Source of the DNA: Bacillus massiliigorillae
GTDB taxonomy: Bacteria; Bacillota; Bacilli; Bacillales; DSM-1321
NCBI RefSeq assembly: GCF_000380245.2
Contig: NZ_HG428745.1
Location: forward strand, 146,607-210,606
Reading direction: 5' to 3'
DNA: 64,000 nt
The position numbers and the translations under genes were made by a program. Numbering within the stretch: position 1 is the stretch's first letter; each line of letters starts with the position of its first letter. Positions 33,366-43,197 of the stretch are shown piece after piece. Below the pieces are notes generated by a model. It was given only the letters and a program-made list of their open reading frames with translations. It did no database searches and had not been told where the DNA came from.

Positions 33366-33382
33366 CCACAAAATTCCCATAC

Positions 33383-33424
33383 AAAAAGAGGTTGAAAAGT
33401 ATTAATACTTTTCAACCTCTTTTT
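33383..33424. terminator. Bidirectional terminator
   Basis: A perfect palindrome of about 20 bp per arm (AAAAAGAGGTTGAAAAGTAT and its complement) lies between two converging genes, with A and T runs at its ends. Confidence 0.92.
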
Positions 33425-33425
33425 C

Positions 33426-34598
33426 CTATTTCTCCGAGGAGAACATATATTTCTTATAGTGATAACCGATACTGAAGATAACGCCCATGGCGAGCATATT
33501 CCCCCAAAGTGAACTTCCTCCGTAACTAATAAACGGTAATGGAATACCTGTAATAGGAAGTAAACCAATTGTCATACCAATATTTTGGAATACATGGAAC
33601 GTAATCATACTAATTACACCAACACATATGTAGGTGTAGAATGAATTTTTCGTACCCATTGCAATTCTAATAATATGATAAATCAATAAGAAGAATAAAC
33701 TCACGACAATGCTTGTACCGACGAATCCAAATTCTTCACCAATAACACTAAAGATAAAGTCTGTTTGACTTTCTGGTAAATATACTTCTCTATTGCCGAT
33801 TCCTTTACCTGTCGTTTCTCCAGAACCAATCGCTAACAGAGAACGAGTTAAGTGGAAACCTGCTGAACTTTCATAGTTATACGGGTCTAACCAAGAGTAA
33901 ATTCGGCCAAACTGATACTGCTTCACGCCTAAATACTTCTCTAATACTTCAGGAGCCCATAATACAAAAAACATGACCGCTGATGCAAGTAAAGTCCCGG
34001 CCGAAAATATAGGTACTAATATTTTCCACGTAATACCCGATACGAAAATAACACCTAATAAAATCGATAAAAACACAAGCGCAGTTCCAAGGTCAGGTTG
34101 CTGCATAATAAAGGCTAACGGTAATGCTGTTACTAATCCAAGTTTAATTAAAAGCCAAAAATCGCTCTTAACTGTTTTAATTGGATTTTTTTCATGATGG
34201 GTAGCTACTACATTTGCCAATGCTACTATTAGAAATACTTTCATAAATTCCGAAGGTTGCAAAGAACCAATTCCCGGAAGCTTATACCAACTTTTCGCTC
34301 CATTAATAACTGGTGCAATACTCTTTGGTGCTACAATTAAGAAAGCTAATAGCGCATTACCAAAACCATACGCATACCATGAAATTTTTCTTAGCTGATC
34401 TGAGTCTAACCGAATAACGGCCAATATGATGACAACACCTGTCCCATACCAAACCATTTGCTTTAATAAGAAATTCTCTTTATACTGTCCAGTCATTTGT
34501 GCGCTATAAATAGCTAAACAACTACTCAGAAAGAGAAGAAACAATAATAAGACTAACGTGTAGTCTATCCTTGATGTTCGTAGTTTAACTGGTTGCAC
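33426..34598 (-). CDS. RodA/FtsW/SpoVE-family glycan polymerase
   Basis: This 390-aa protein has about ten transmembrane helices. SEDS motifs are visible (GAKSWYKLPGIGSLQPSEFMK, QQPDLGTALV, LPESQTDFIFSVIGEEFG, LPFISYGGSSLW). SEDS proteins polymerise lipid II with a partner penicillin-binding protein. It stands alone here with no PBP gene next to it. The sequence fits RodA better than FtsW, but I cannot tell which paralog it is. Confidence 0.88.
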   Translation of the reverse strand: MQPVKLRTSRIDYTLVLLLFLLFLSSCLAIYSAQMTGQYKENFLLKQMVWYGTGVVIILAVIRLDSDQLRKISWYAYGFGNALLAFLIVAPKSIAPVINGAKSWYKLPGIGSLQPSEFMKVFLIVALANVVATHHEKNPIKTVKSDFWLLIKLGLVTALPLAFIMQQPDLGTALVFLSILLGVIFVSGITWKILVPIFSAGTLLASAVMFFVLWAPEVLEKYLGVKQYQFGRIYSWLDPYNYESSAGFHLTRSLLAIGSGETTGKGIGNREVYLPESQTDFIFSVIGEEFGFVGTSIVVSLFFLLIYHIIRIAMGTKNSFYTYICVGVISMITFHVFQNIGMTIGLLPITGIPLPFISYGGSSLWGNMLAMGVIFSIGYHYKKYMFSSEK

Positions 34599-34922
34599 AA
34601 TTTTATTCTCCTTATAACTAGGGAATGTTAAATTTTAAATACTATAATACTTTTTCAATTATACTGTATGCTACAAAAATCACAACTGAGAAAACTCGCT
34701 TGGATACATTTTCAATCAGAAAAAAAACAAAGAAATTCAAGTTTAATCAATATTCAACTGGTTTTATTAATTTTTGTTCTAAATCAAAAAATATACAGAT
34801 AGAATTGCTTTTTCAATCCAGCATGGTATTTTCCACTATTAGCAATAAGCAAAATAATAAAAATTACCTCTTTATATATGTTTAAATATAATAAAACAAT
34901 ATAAAGAAAGAGGCGAATATAA
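34599..34922. other. AT-rich spacer between rodA-like and mscL
   Basis: The 324 bases hold divergent promoters by position. An AT-rich stretch with TATAAT-like sequence lies near 34,885-34,905 ahead of mscL. I see no RNA element or conserved gene. Confidence 0.4.
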
Positions 34923-35378
34923 TTGTTAAAGGAGTTTCGAAACTTTATTGCCCGTGGTAACGTCATTGATTTGGCAGTTGGGGTTATTATTGGTGGAGCA
35001 TTCGGAAAAATTATCACATCATTAGTAGAAGACGTTATTATGCCGCCAATTGGTTTACTAATTGGAAAAGTTGACTTCACAGAGCTATACATTAATCTTT
35101 CAGGTAAAGACTATAATTCATTAGCAGAAGCAAAAACAGCTGGAGCCGCTACCATTAATTATGGACTATTTTTAAATAATGTTATTAACTTCTTAATCAT
35201 TGCTTTCTGTATTTTCATCGTCATAAGACAAATCAATAAACTGTCAAGAAAAAAAGAAGACGCACCCAAAACAACAAAAGAATGCCCTGCATGTTTGTCA
35301 GAGATACCACTTAAAGCATCCCGTTGCCCTGCATGTACCTCATATGTAGAAAACGGTGAACAAAAAGCTACTTCATAA
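34923..35378 (+). CDS. mscL: Large-conductance mechanosensitive channel MscL with zinc-ribbon tail
   Basis: This 151-aa protein has the MscL core: N-terminal amphipathic helix (FRNFIARGNVIDLAVGVIIGG), TM1, a periplasmic-side loop, TM2 and a basic RKK tail. After that comes a zinc ribbon of Cys121, Cys124, Cys135 and Cys138 (CPACLSEIPLKASRCPAC). The pore opens at high membrane tension to release solutes. The start is a TTG with AAGAGGCG upstream. Zinc-ribbon tails occur on MscL of Bacillus but are absent from the E. coli protein. Confidence 0.93.
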   Translation: MLKEFRNFIARGNVIDLAVGVIIGGAFGKIITSLVEDVIMPPIGLLIGKVDFTELYINLSGKDYNSLAEAKTAGAATINYGLFLNNVINFLIIAFCIFIVIRQINKLSRKKEDAPKTTKECPACLSEIPLKASRCPACTSYVENGEQKATS

Positions 35379-35418
35379 CTTAAAGAAAAGTTGTAAAATT
35401 GCTAATCAAAACATCAAT

Positions 35419-35468
35419 AAAAAGAGTAAGAGAGTCAATCATTTCGATTGACTCTCTTACTCTTTTTT
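35419..35468. terminator. Bidirectional terminator after mscL
   Basis: AAAGAGTAAGAGAGTCAATC pairs with its complement around ATTTC and runs into TTTTTT on the + strand. It serves mscL and possibly the amidase gene arriving from the right. Confidence 0.9.
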
Positions 35469-35469
35469 C

Positions 35470-35526
35470 CCGTTCAACTAATGCATGGTGATGAATAAAA
35501 CGCCCACCAAGCAAAGTTTCACTTTA
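35470..35526 (+). repeat. Short dispersed hairpin repeat (copy 1 of TTCAACTAATG...TTTCACTTTAT)
   Basis: TTCAACTAATGCATGGTG then CCCACCAAGCAAAGTTTCAC is homologous to 59,188-59,245, where the hairpin is intact. Here the stem is shorter. Its last bases form the stop codon region of the amidase gene. Confidence 0.65.
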
Positions 35527-37032
35527 TTGATTAAAGTAATTCGTTACACCTTGCACAATTCCTCTAGCTACCTTTTGACGATAGCTTGCTGTGCTTATAA
35601 TGCTTTCTTCTGTAGGGTTCGATAAAAATCCTAATTCAACTAAAACAGAAGGCTTACTATTTTCTCTACTTACATGAAAATCTCCAAAATGAACACCTGC
35701 ATTATGTAAGTTTGTATTTTTTACTAGCTCATTTTGAATACTATTAGCAAGCATTCGATCCTTTGATGGTGAATAATAAAATGACATAATTCCACTACTT
35801 GTTTTTAAAGCCGAATTATAATGAAAACTAATAAATGCATCAGCATTTGAAGCATGACTTACCCTAACTCTTTCTTCTAAGGCAATATACGCATCCTGAT
35901 TTCTTGTAAAAATAACATTTGCACCTGCTGCTTGTAATAAACTTGCTGTTTCCATCACTGTTGCTAACGTTAAATCTTTTTCCAAATAAGTAGCACCAAT
36001 TTTACCTGGGTCTCTACCACCATGCCCAGCATCTAATACAATCGTTTTACCTTGAATACCTCTTGAATGACTTACTGTCGTTTGTTGTGTACCATTGCTA
36101 GTATTAGTAGTAGAATTCGTTCCAGTAGTCAACCAACTCGCTACCCATGCAGCTGAACCATTTGGTAATTGTACTTGTATCCAATCACCACTTGAGCCAA
36201 TGACTTTATATGTGGAACCTGCTTGTCCAAGTAGTACGGATTGATGTTGTGTGCTTGGTCCTGTCCTTAAATTTGCATTCGAGCGAAGGACTATGTTTCC
36301 TTGATTAGATGAATGGGAATTCTCTTGTGTAGTATTAGTCGAAGAAGCTAAATATTGATTAGCCACCCAACCTTGTCCATTTGAAAACTGGACCTTTGAC
36401 CACTCACCAACCTCTTGCAAAACAGTTACTTGATCATTTTGTTTTAAAACTTGAACAATAGTACTATTAGTAGATGACTTTGAACGGACATTTAATGTAG
36501 AGGATTTAACATACTTTATCCCTCCTACATAGTTACTATCTCTAGAGGGTGTTGAATCCTCCTTACTACCTTGTAAAGAAATATAATCTTTTGAAACCCA
36601 TCCATTAATATAACCAGATTGAATATAATACCAGCCTTGACTTTCAGAAATAATTGTTACTTGTGTTCCTTTATTTAATGAACCTATCTTTGTACTTGTA
36701 TCACTCGCTTTACTACGTATATTGAGTGACGATCCTGTTGTGTAGCCTTTAAGATGCTTGAATCGTAAATATTCTGAAGAAACCCAACCAATTGTTGAGC
36801 CAAACTCAATCTTACTCCATCCATTTTGCGTTCCTAGTATTTGTACTTGCTGATTTTGTTGCAATACCCCCACTATAGAAGCGTTTGTACTCGGGGTTGA
36901 ACGTACACGTAGTGTATCTGCGCTTACGTTCGCAAATTGATAAGTGTCAGCACTAGATGAAATTGGTTGCCAAAACCATAAGGAACAAAACATAACTATA
37001 CTAATTACGGATAATACTATCTGTCTTCGCAT
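35524..37032 (-). CDS. SH3b-repeat N-acetylmuramoyl-L-alanine amidase
   Basis: This 502-aa secreted protein has a signal peptide (about 1-29) and four SH3b repeats (about 30-92, 95-153, 173-232 and 248-303), each with a LRVRST/LNIRSK-type strand and GWV. A Ser/Thr-rich linker precedes an Amidase_3 domain (about 328-502). The zinc ligands are His in VLDAGHGG, Glu in ATYLEKDLT and His in SFHYNS. It cuts the amide bond between muramic acid and peptide in the wall. Several such paralogs exist in Bacillus; I cannot name this one. Confidence 0.93.
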   Translation of the reverse strand: MRRQIVLSVISIVMFCSLWFWQPISSSADTYQFANVSADTLRVRSTPSTNASIVGVLQQNQQVQILGTQNGWSKIEFGSTIGWVSSEYLRFKHLKGYTTGSSLNIRSKASDTSTKIGSLNKGTQVTIISESQGWYYIQSGYINGWVSKDYISLQGSKEDSTPSRDSNYVGGIKYVKSSTLNVRSKSSTNSTIVQVLKQNDQVTVLQEVGEWSKVQFSNGQGWVANQYLASSTNTTQENSHSSNQGNIVLRSNANLRTGPSTQHQSVLLGQAGSTYKVIGSSGDWIQVQLPNGSAAWVASWLTTGTNSTTNTSNGTQQTTVSHSRGIQGKTIVLDAGHGGRDPGKIGATYLEKDLTLATVMETASLLQAAGANVIFTRNQDAYIALEERVRVSHASNADAFISFHYNSALKTSSGIMSFYYSPSKDRMLANSIQNELVKNTNLHNAGVHFGDFHVSRENSKPSVLVELGFLSNPTEESIISTASYRQKVARGIVQGVTNYFNQ

Positions 37033-37404
37033 TTGTTCACCCCTTCTAATAATTTAAAACTATTATCTCTAGTAATTTCATTCAAAATGGCTTAGATGAG
37101 AGATTATTACTACATATATCGTACATCATTTCAATATTTTAATATAATCATTAAAAGAAAAATGATGAAATAATGTCAATATTTTTGAATATTTTAACAA
37201 TAAATCATTAATTTTCCTATTAAAAGAGTATTTAGACCCACTTCTTTCGGCGTTCTTCCGAATGAAATTACTATGCTGATATGTTTTCAATTCAAACTTT
37301 ATACTACCCAAATTGACTATCACTCTAACACACTTTTATATTATTCTATAAATCTATTAAGAAATTATTTTAATATCTTCAAAAACCCAAAACCTCTTTT
37401 TACA
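37033..37404. other. Gene-free spacer between amidase and kdpD terminator
   Basis: AT-rich sequence with no ribosome site followed by a credible frame. The amidase promoter must lie in the left part. Nothing else is supported. Confidence 0.4.
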
Positions 37405-37447
37405 CACCAAAAAAGCTGTCAATAAAAAACTCCTGGACAGCTTTTTT
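37405..37447 (-). terminator. Terminator of the kdp operon
   Basis: AAAAAAGCTGTC (37408-37419) and GACAGCTTTTTT (37435-37446) pair, giving an A-rich/T-rich flanked stem right after the kdpD stop. Confidence 0.88.
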
Positions 37448-37453
37448 CCTATA

Positions 37454-38602
37454 TTATGCTCTTCCATCCGAAACAATCATTATATCAGTATTTCGAAGAT
37501 GCCTCATAATGATATTAACAATACTTCCTTTCGTAATTTCTTCCCAACGTGTTCGGGCAGATTGCCCCATTACTATTTGGGTAATTCTCTTTTTTTTAGC
37601 TACTTCTACAATTATATTAGCAGGTTTTTTCTTTCCTTTTTCTTCTATTATAAAATGTGCATTACACTCAGCAGCTAATTCTTTCCAAAGTTTTATTTTT
37701 TGTTTTTTTTCCTCTGAATATGAACCTTCACTTTCAGAGGAAATATTCAATATATATAATTCCGCTTTTAACCGTTTCGCAACTCGTGCTCCTCGTCTAA
37801 TCAAACGTTCAGCAGTTGGACCGTACTGAACACAAACAAGAATGCGATCATATACACCAATCGGTCCATCTATATCATTATCATTTGATTCAATTTTTTC
37901 ATCTACTTCATTTGCCGCTTCTCGAAGTAACAATTCCCTTAAAGCAGATAAATTATTTATGGTGAAAAAATTTTGTAACGACTGCTCTATTTTATCGGAT
38001 TTATATATTTTCCCTTCTAATAGACGTTTCTGTAATGTTTCTGGACTTGCATCAATTACCTGAAGTTCATCTGCTTTTTGAATGAAAAAGTCCGGTACTC
38101 TTTCTCTGACAGCTACTCCTGTAATTTGCTTAACAATATCATTCACACTTGCAATATGTTGAATATTTACTGCACACCATACTGTAATACCCGCTTCTAA
38201 AAGCTCTTCTACATCTTGAAATCTTTTTCTCCATTTACTTCCCGGTATATTCGTATGAGCTAATTCATCAATTAAGACAATCTCAGGATTTCTTTTCAAA
38301 ATAGCAGGTACATTCACTTCTGTAAAATGGCGGTTTTTATATGTAATTTCTGCAAGAGGCACACATTCTAAGTCTTGCACTTGCGCTTCTGTTTCTTTCC
38401 TTCCATGAGATTCTATATACCCTATAACAATATCTTTTCCTTCTAGTCTTGCCTCATGCGCATCTTGAAGCATCTTAAATGTTTTACCTACTCCGGGAGC
38501 CGCTCCAATATAAATTTTTAATTTTCCTTTTGAACTTTCATAAATTTCTCCTAACAGTTCCACAGGTGTTTTTCTTCTGAAATACGGATGTTCTTCAGCC
38601 AT
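37454..38602 (-). CDS. kdpD: Truncated KdpD (sensor domains only)
   Basis: This 382-aa protein keeps the N-terminal KdpD domain (Walker A YIGAAPGVGKT, Walker B IVLIDELAHTN, about 20-230) and the universal-stress-protein domain (about 245-375; ILVCVQYGPTAERL, IVMGQSARTRWEE). It lacks the four transmembrane helices, GAF and histidine kinase of full KdpD, and no kdpE follows. The USP domain binds c-di-AMP in S. aureus KdpD, so it may modulate the pump directly. The ATG at 38602 follows GAGGGAGG; nine upstream codons lie before that site. Confidence 0.9.
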   Translation of the reverse strand: MAEEHPYFRRKTPVELLGEIYESSKGKLKIYIGAAPGVGKTFKMLQDAHEARLEGKDIVIGYIESHGRKETEAQVQDLECVPLAEITYKNRHFTEVNVPAILKRNPEIVLIDELAHTNIPGSKWRKRFQDVEELLEAGITVWCAVNIQHIASVNDIVKQITGVAVRERVPDFFIQKADELQVIDASPETLQKRLLEGKIYKSDKIEQSLQNFFTINNLSALRELLLREAANEVDEKIESNDNDIDGPIGVYDRILVCVQYGPTAERLIRRGARVAKRLKAELYILNISSESEGSYSEEKKQKIKLWKELAAECNAHFIIEEKGKKKPANIIVEVAKKKRITQIVMGQSARTRWEEITKGSIVNIIMRHLRNTDIMIVSDGRA

Positions 38603-38629
38603 ACTTCTTCCTCCCTCATCACAAAGCAT

Positions 38630-38654
38630 ACCCTAACGATATATAGGTTAGGGT
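38630..38654 (-). repeat. Intercistronic stem-loop before kdpD
   Basis: ACCCTAAC and GTTAGGGT pair around nine bases in the 62-base gap between kdpC and kdpD. It could reduce readthrough into kdpD or shield the 3' end of the upstream message. Confidence 0.5.
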
Positions 38655-38664
38655 CGCATTTCAT

Positions 38665-39252
38665 TTATTCATATAGTTTCTGAAGGCTTATATTTAACTC
38701 TAAAACATTTATTTTCTCTTGACCAAAAAGACCGAGTGCCTTACCTTCTGTATGCTCTTTAATTAACGATTTTAATTTTTCTTTAGATATGCCACCTTTT
38801 TCAGCGATTCGATCCACTTGAACATACGCTGCCTTTGGACTAATATGCGGGTCTAATCCTGATCCTGAATTCGTTAATAAATCGATGGGCACCTCTTCAA
38901 TTGGTATAGTAGGATTTTCTTTCTTCCAATTCACTATCGATTCTTCTAATCGTTTATGATAATCCTTATTAGAAGGTGCATAATTATTAGAACCTGATCC
39001 ATTCGCATTGTTCTCGATACTTGAAATTCTTCCATGAAAATATTTTGGGTCAGAAAAGTTTTGTCCTATCAACTCCGAACCTATCACTTCATGATGAGCA
39101 TTATAAACTAAACTACCATCAGCTTTTTTCTGCATAAAAGCTTGCGCAACTCCAGTTGAAACTAACGGATAAATCAAACCACAAATCAACATGAATACTA
39201 AACTAATTCTGATTACAGGGCTAACGATGCTTTTCAGCTCTTTCATGAGCAT
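38665..39252 (-). CDS. kdpC: Potassium-transporting ATPase subunit KdpC
   Basis: This 195-aa subunit has one N-terminal transmembrane helix (about 10-30) and an extracellular domain with typical SELIGQNFSDPKYFHGRIS and GSGLDPHISPKAAYVQVDRIA motifs. It stabilises the KdpFABC complex and raises K+ affinity. GAGG lies upstream of the ATG. Confidence 0.95.
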   Translation of the reverse strand: MLMKELKSIVSPVIRISLVFMLICGLIYPLVSTGVAQAFMQKKADGSLVYNAHHEVIGSELIGQNFSDPKYFHGRISSIENNANGSGSNNYAPSNKDYHKRLEESIVNWKKENPTIPIEEVPIDLLTNSGSGLDPHISPKAAYVQVDRIAEKGGISKEKLKSLIKEHTEGKALGLFGQEKINVLELNISLQKLYE

Positions 39253-39281
39253 TCAAACCTCTTTCTTTATTAGATTGGCTT

Positions 39282-41402
39282 TTACATGAATAATCCTAAC
39301 AACAAATCAATGAGTTTAATTCCAATGAACGGTGCAATGACCCCACCTAACCCATAAATGCCTAAATTTCTTTTTAATAAAGTATTTGCACTCATCGGCT
39401 TATACGCAATTCCTCTCATTGCTAAAGGAATAAGCAATGGTATGATAATCGCATTAAAGATTAATGCTGATAAAATAGCTGATTCCGATGAATGTAAGCC
39501 CATTACATTGAGCGTGTCCATTTCAGGTATCGCAACCATAAACATCGCTGGGATGATTGCGAAATATTTAGCAACATCGTTTGCGATACTAAAGGTTGTT
39601 AAAGCACCACGCGTCATTAACAGTTGCTTTCCTATTTCTACTACTTCAATGATTTTCGTTGGATTAGAATCTAAATCAACCATATTAGCCGCTTCTTTTG
39701 CTGCTGTTGTACCAGAATTCATCGCCAATCCAACATCTGCTTGAGCAAGCGCTGGAGCATCATTCGTTCCATCACCCGTCATTGCCACAAGTTTACCCTG
39801 ACTTTGTTCATAGCGAATAACATCGATTTTATCCTCAGGCTTACATTCTGCAATAAACTCATCTACGCCAGCCTCTTTCGCAATCGTAGCTGCTGTTAAC
39901 GGATTATCTCCCGTACACATAACGGTTTTAATCCCCATTTGACGTAGTTTTTCAAATCTTTCTCTCATACCCGGTTTAACCGTATCCTTTAAATAAATTA
40001 AACCGATAATTTGATAGTTCACAGCAACAGCTAATGGTGTGCCACCTTTTTTCGCAATTATATTCGCTTTTTCATCTAAATCTTGCGGAACAAAGCCACC
40101 TTGTCCTTGTACCCACGTCTTAATAGCATCTACAGCACCTTTACGAACCTTCCGACCATCAGGAAAATCTAACCCACTCATTCTTGTTTCAGCTTTAAAC
40201 GGAATAATCTCTGCGCCATCAATCAATGATTCTTTCACAACTGTTCCCATTGTTTTCGCTAATTCAATAACAGATTTCCCTTCTGGTGTATCATCTTGTA
40301 AAGATGTAACTACACTATAGTGTTGAACTTCCTGGTCAGTCGAGTCACCAATGGGAATGAATTCGCTCGCCATCCGATTACCAAATGTGATGGTACCCGT
40401 TTTATCAAGAATAATCGTATGAATATCTCCAGAAGCTTCTACTGCTTTACCAGACATAGCGATTACATTGAATTGCGTTACACGATCCATTCCTGCAATA
40501 CCGATTGCTGAAAGTAAGCCCCCAATTGTAGTCGGTATTAAACAAACTAATAAAGCAATTAAAACCGGCACATCTATCGTAAATCCTAAATATTTCGTAA
40601 AGAACGGCAGAGCCATAACCACAATCATAAAAATGAGCGTTAAACTTGTTAATACCGTATTCAATGCGATTTCATTCGGCGTTTTTTTACGTTCAGCACC
40701 CTCTACTAAAGAAATCATACGGTCTAAGAATGACTCACCAGGATCACTTGTAATCTTCACCGTAATACAATCGCTGACCACCTTCGTTCCTCCTGTTACC
40801 GAACAGAAGTCGCCTCCGCTTTCTTTAATAACAGGTGCGGACTCACCCGTAATAGCTGATTCATCAATGGAAGCTAACCCTTTAATGATTTCACCATCTC
40901 CAGGAATAAACTCCCCCTCAGAAGCGATGACAATATCTCCTTTTTTCAAGGTTGCAGATGATACCGTTACAACCTTCTCACCTTTTAAGAGATTAGCAGG
41001 TATATCTTTCTTCGATTGCTTTAATGAATCGGCTTGTGCTTTTCCTCGTCCCTCCGCCAATGATTCTGCAAAGTTGGCAAATAAAATAGTGAGCAATAAA
41101 ATAATTGAAACCGTAATGTTAAACCAAACCTCTGACCCACTATCTCCAAATAAATTTGGAGCAAATGATAAAATCAACGTTACAATAAAGCCTACTTCCA
41201 CGACAAACATGATTGGATTTTTAATCATAATTGCCGGATTTAATTTTATAAACGCTTGTTTAATAGCATCCTTTATTAATAGACTTTGTGAAGAGTGAGG
41301 TTGGTCGAAGAGTGTGTCACCTTCCGCATCCTCATTTACTTTATTTTTCACTTTTATACTTACACCGTGTTTTGACTGTTCTTTAACGGCTGGTTTTCCC
41401 AT
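39282..41402 (-). CDS. kdpB: Potassium-transporting P-type ATPase subunit KdpB
   Basis: This 706-aa P-type ATPase has the phosphorylated Asp in ILDKTGTIT, the TGES motif (AITGESAP), the GDG(T/N)DAP hinge and about seven transmembrane helices. It energises K+ uptake through KdpA. Start and length are normal for Bacillus. GGAGG lies upstream of the ATG, 18 bases after kdpA. Confidence 0.97.
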   Translation of the reverse strand: MGKPAVKEQSKHGVSIKVKNKVNEDAEGDTLFDQPHSSQSLLIKDAIKQAFIKLNPAIMIKNPIMFVVEVGFIVTLILSFAPNLFGDSGSEVWFNITVSIILLLTILFANFAESLAEGRGKAQADSLKQSKKDIPANLLKGEKVVTVSSATLKKGDIVIASEGEFIPGDGEIIKGLASIDESAITGESAPVIKESGGDFCSVTGGTKVVSDCITVKITSDPGESFLDRMISLVEGAERKKTPNEIALNTVLTSLTLIFMIVVMALPFFTKYLGFTIDVPVLIALLVCLIPTTIGGLLSAIGIAGMDRVTQFNVIAMSGKAVEASGDIHTIILDKTGTITFGNRMASEFIPIGDSTDQEVQHYSVVTSLQDDTPEGKSVIELAKTMGTVVKESLIDGAEIIPFKAETRMSGLDFPDGRKVRKGAVDAIKTWVQGQGGFVPQDLDEKANIIAKKGGTPLAVAVNYQIIGLIYLKDTVKPGMRERFEKLRQMGIKTVMCTGDNPLTAATIAKEAGVDEFIAECKPEDKIDVIRYEQSQGKLVAMTGDGTNDAPALAQADVGLAMNSGTTAAKEAANMVDLDSNPTKIIEVVEIGKQLLMTRGALTTFSIANDVAKYFAIIPAMFMVAIPEMDTLNVMGLHSSESAILSALIFNAIIIPLLIPLAMRGIAYKPMSANTLLKRNLGIYGLGGVIAPFIGIKLIDLLLGLFM

Positions 41403-41420
41403 CGTATTCCATCCTCCATC

Positions 41421-43088
41421 TTATAAAGTTAAAAGTTCCGCGACCGGTCCTAAAACCAATGTTGGGAAGAACGTTAAGGCACCTACAATAATGATGGAGC
41501 CTAATAAGATTCCTCCAAATAACGATGTATCTGTGCGAAACGTACCTACCGTTTCAGGTACTAGTCTTTTACTAGCCAATGAACCAGCAACAGCAATCAT
41601 CGCAATAATGCTAAAGCATCTACCAAAGAACATGACAATTCCAGTTGAAATATTCCAAAATGGCGTTGCGTCAGCCAACCCTTCAAAGCCCGAACCATTA
41701 TTCGCAGCTGAAGAAGTAAATTCATACACAATTTGTGTAAGGCCATGAAACCCTGGATTCGAAATACTATCCGACCCAAGCGGAGTCCAAAGAGCAATCG
41801 CTGAAGCACCTAATATTAATAACGGATGAATGAGAAGCGTAAGAGCAATGATTTTCATTTCTCTACCTTCTATTTTCTTACCTAGAAATTCTGGTGTTCT
41901 TCCTACCATAAGTCCTGATAAAAATACCGCGATGATACAGTACATCAATACGTTAATAAAACCTGCACCAACGCCGCCGAAGATTGTATTGAGCATCATG
42001 TTCATCAATGGAATCATGCCACCAATTGGCGTTAATGTATCATGCATCGTATTGACAGCACCTGTTTCCGCAGCTGTTGTAACAACAGAGTAAAACGCTG
42101 AATCCCCAACACCAAATCGCACTTCTTTTCCTTCCATACTTCCTTGATTTGCTTGTAACCCCATTTCACCAAGGACTGGATTTCCATTGAATTCAGAAGT
42201 AAGTGAAGTACTCAACATAATGACAAACATAACCGCCATAACTGTAAATAAAATTCGTCCTTGTTTTCGATTGCCTACCATTTTGCCGTATGCGAAAGGC
42301 AGTGCCGTTGGTAGCAGTAACATAAGCCAAATTTGTAAAAAGTTACTCATTGCATTCGGATTTTCAAAAGGATGCGCTGAATTTGCGCCAAAGAATCCAC
42401 CACCGTTATTACCAACCTCTTTAATAGCTAAAAATGCCGCTACTGGACCTCTAGCAATCTCTTGTTCCTCTCCACTAACCGTATGTGCCGTCACAGTGGG
42501 CTCTAAAGTTTGTGGAACACCTAACGCTACAAAGATTAATCCCGCAATAAAAGCAATCGGTAAAAATACACGAGTGATACTTCTTGTTAAATCCACGAAG
42601 AAGTTGCCAAGACCTTTACCAGCTAATCCTCGAATAATCGCCATTACGGATGCAAGAGCCGTAGCAGGTGAAACGAACATTAAGAAAACAATCGCAACCA
42701 TTTGAGATAAATAAGACAAGCCTGACTCTCCGCTATAATGCTGTAAATTCGTATTTGCCATAAAGCTGATAGCTGTATTAAAAGCCAATGTTGGCTCCAT
42801 TCCTGCAATATGGTTTGGATTTAAAGGCAACACACCTTGTAATCGAAAAACCAAATACGTCAGAAATACTGTACAAACATTTACGAGTAAAAAAGATAAC
42901 GCATATAACTTCCAGCTTTGGTTTTCTTGTTTCACTCCCGTCACTTTATATATAAGATTTTCAAATCCTCCAAAAAAGCGATCTATTTTTGTTTTGTTAT
43001 AATCAAAAGCGTTTGCTAAATAAATACCAGTTGGTTTTATCATGATGCCTATAATAAGCAAAGCAATAATAATGGAAACGATACTCAT
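41421..43088 (-). CDS. kdpA: Potassium-transporting ATPase subunit KdpA
   Basis: This 555-aa, about ten-helix channel-like subunit has the K+ filter motifs (GNNGGGFFGANSAHP, AAETGAVNTMHD, SSAANNGSGFEG). The start is ambiguous. An ATG at 43103 touches AGGAGG directly, a TTG at 43094 has the best spacing, and the ATG at 43088 gives the usual 555-aa length. I chose the last. Confidence 0.95.
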   Translation of the reverse strand: MSIVSIIIALLIIGIMIKPTGIYLANAFDYNKTKIDRFFGGFENLIYKVTGVKQENQSWKLYALSFLLVNVCTVFLTYLVFRLQGVLPLNPNHIAGMEPTLAFNTAISFMANTNLQHYSGESGLSYLSQMVAIVFLMFVSPATALASVMAIIRGLAGKGLGNFFVDLTRSITRVFLPIAFIAGLIFVALGVPQTLEPTVTAHTVSGEEQEIARGPVAAFLAIKEVGNNGGGFFGANSAHPFENPNAMSNFLQIWLMLLLPTALPFAYGKMVGNRKQGRILFTVMAVMFVIMLSTSLTSEFNGNPVLGEMGLQANQGSMEGKEVRFGVGDSAFYSVVTTAAETGAVNTMHDTLTPIGGMIPLMNMMLNTIFGGVGAGFINVLMYCIIAVFLSGLMVGRTPEFLGKKIEGREMKIIALTLLIHPLLILGASAIALWTPLGSDSISNPGFHGLTQIVYEFTSSAANNGSGFEGLADATPFWNISTGIVMFFGRCFSIIAMIAVAGSLASKRLVPETVGTFRTDTSLFGGILLGSIIIVGALTFFPTLVLGPVAELLTL

Positions 43089-43115
43089 GACCAAGCCGTC
43101 CATCCTCCTATATGA

Positions 43116-43196
43116 TTAGAATTTTTCTGGATTACATAACGCATATAATAAATACAAAGAAACACAACAACCTAGAGCAAATAAAATAACGCCCAT
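43116..43196 (-). CDS. kdpF: KdpF small subunit
   Basis: This 26-aa hydrophobic peptide ends YLLYALCNPEKF, the KdpF signature. One helix (about 3-20) sits at the KdpA/lipid interface and stabilises the complex. It lies 12 bases or more upstream of kdpA with the GAGTAATA region as leader. Confidence 0.85.
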   Translation of the reverse strand: MGVILFALGCCVSLYLLYALCNPEKF

Positions 43197-43197
43197 A

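Noticed and set aside
34784..35092. 102-codon - strand frame opposite the start of mscL
   Set aside because: Antisense to conserved mscL codons, AT-rich and without start signal.
40468..41298. Open frame of 276 codons on the + strand opposite kdpB
   Set aside because: It is the mirror of a highly conserved gene, with a low-complexity Ile/Ser/Pro composition typical of antisense frames and no ribosome site.
42187..42705. 172-codon + strand frame opposite kdpA
   Set aside because: Antisense shadow of a conserved membrane protein; no start signal and no similarity to known proteins.
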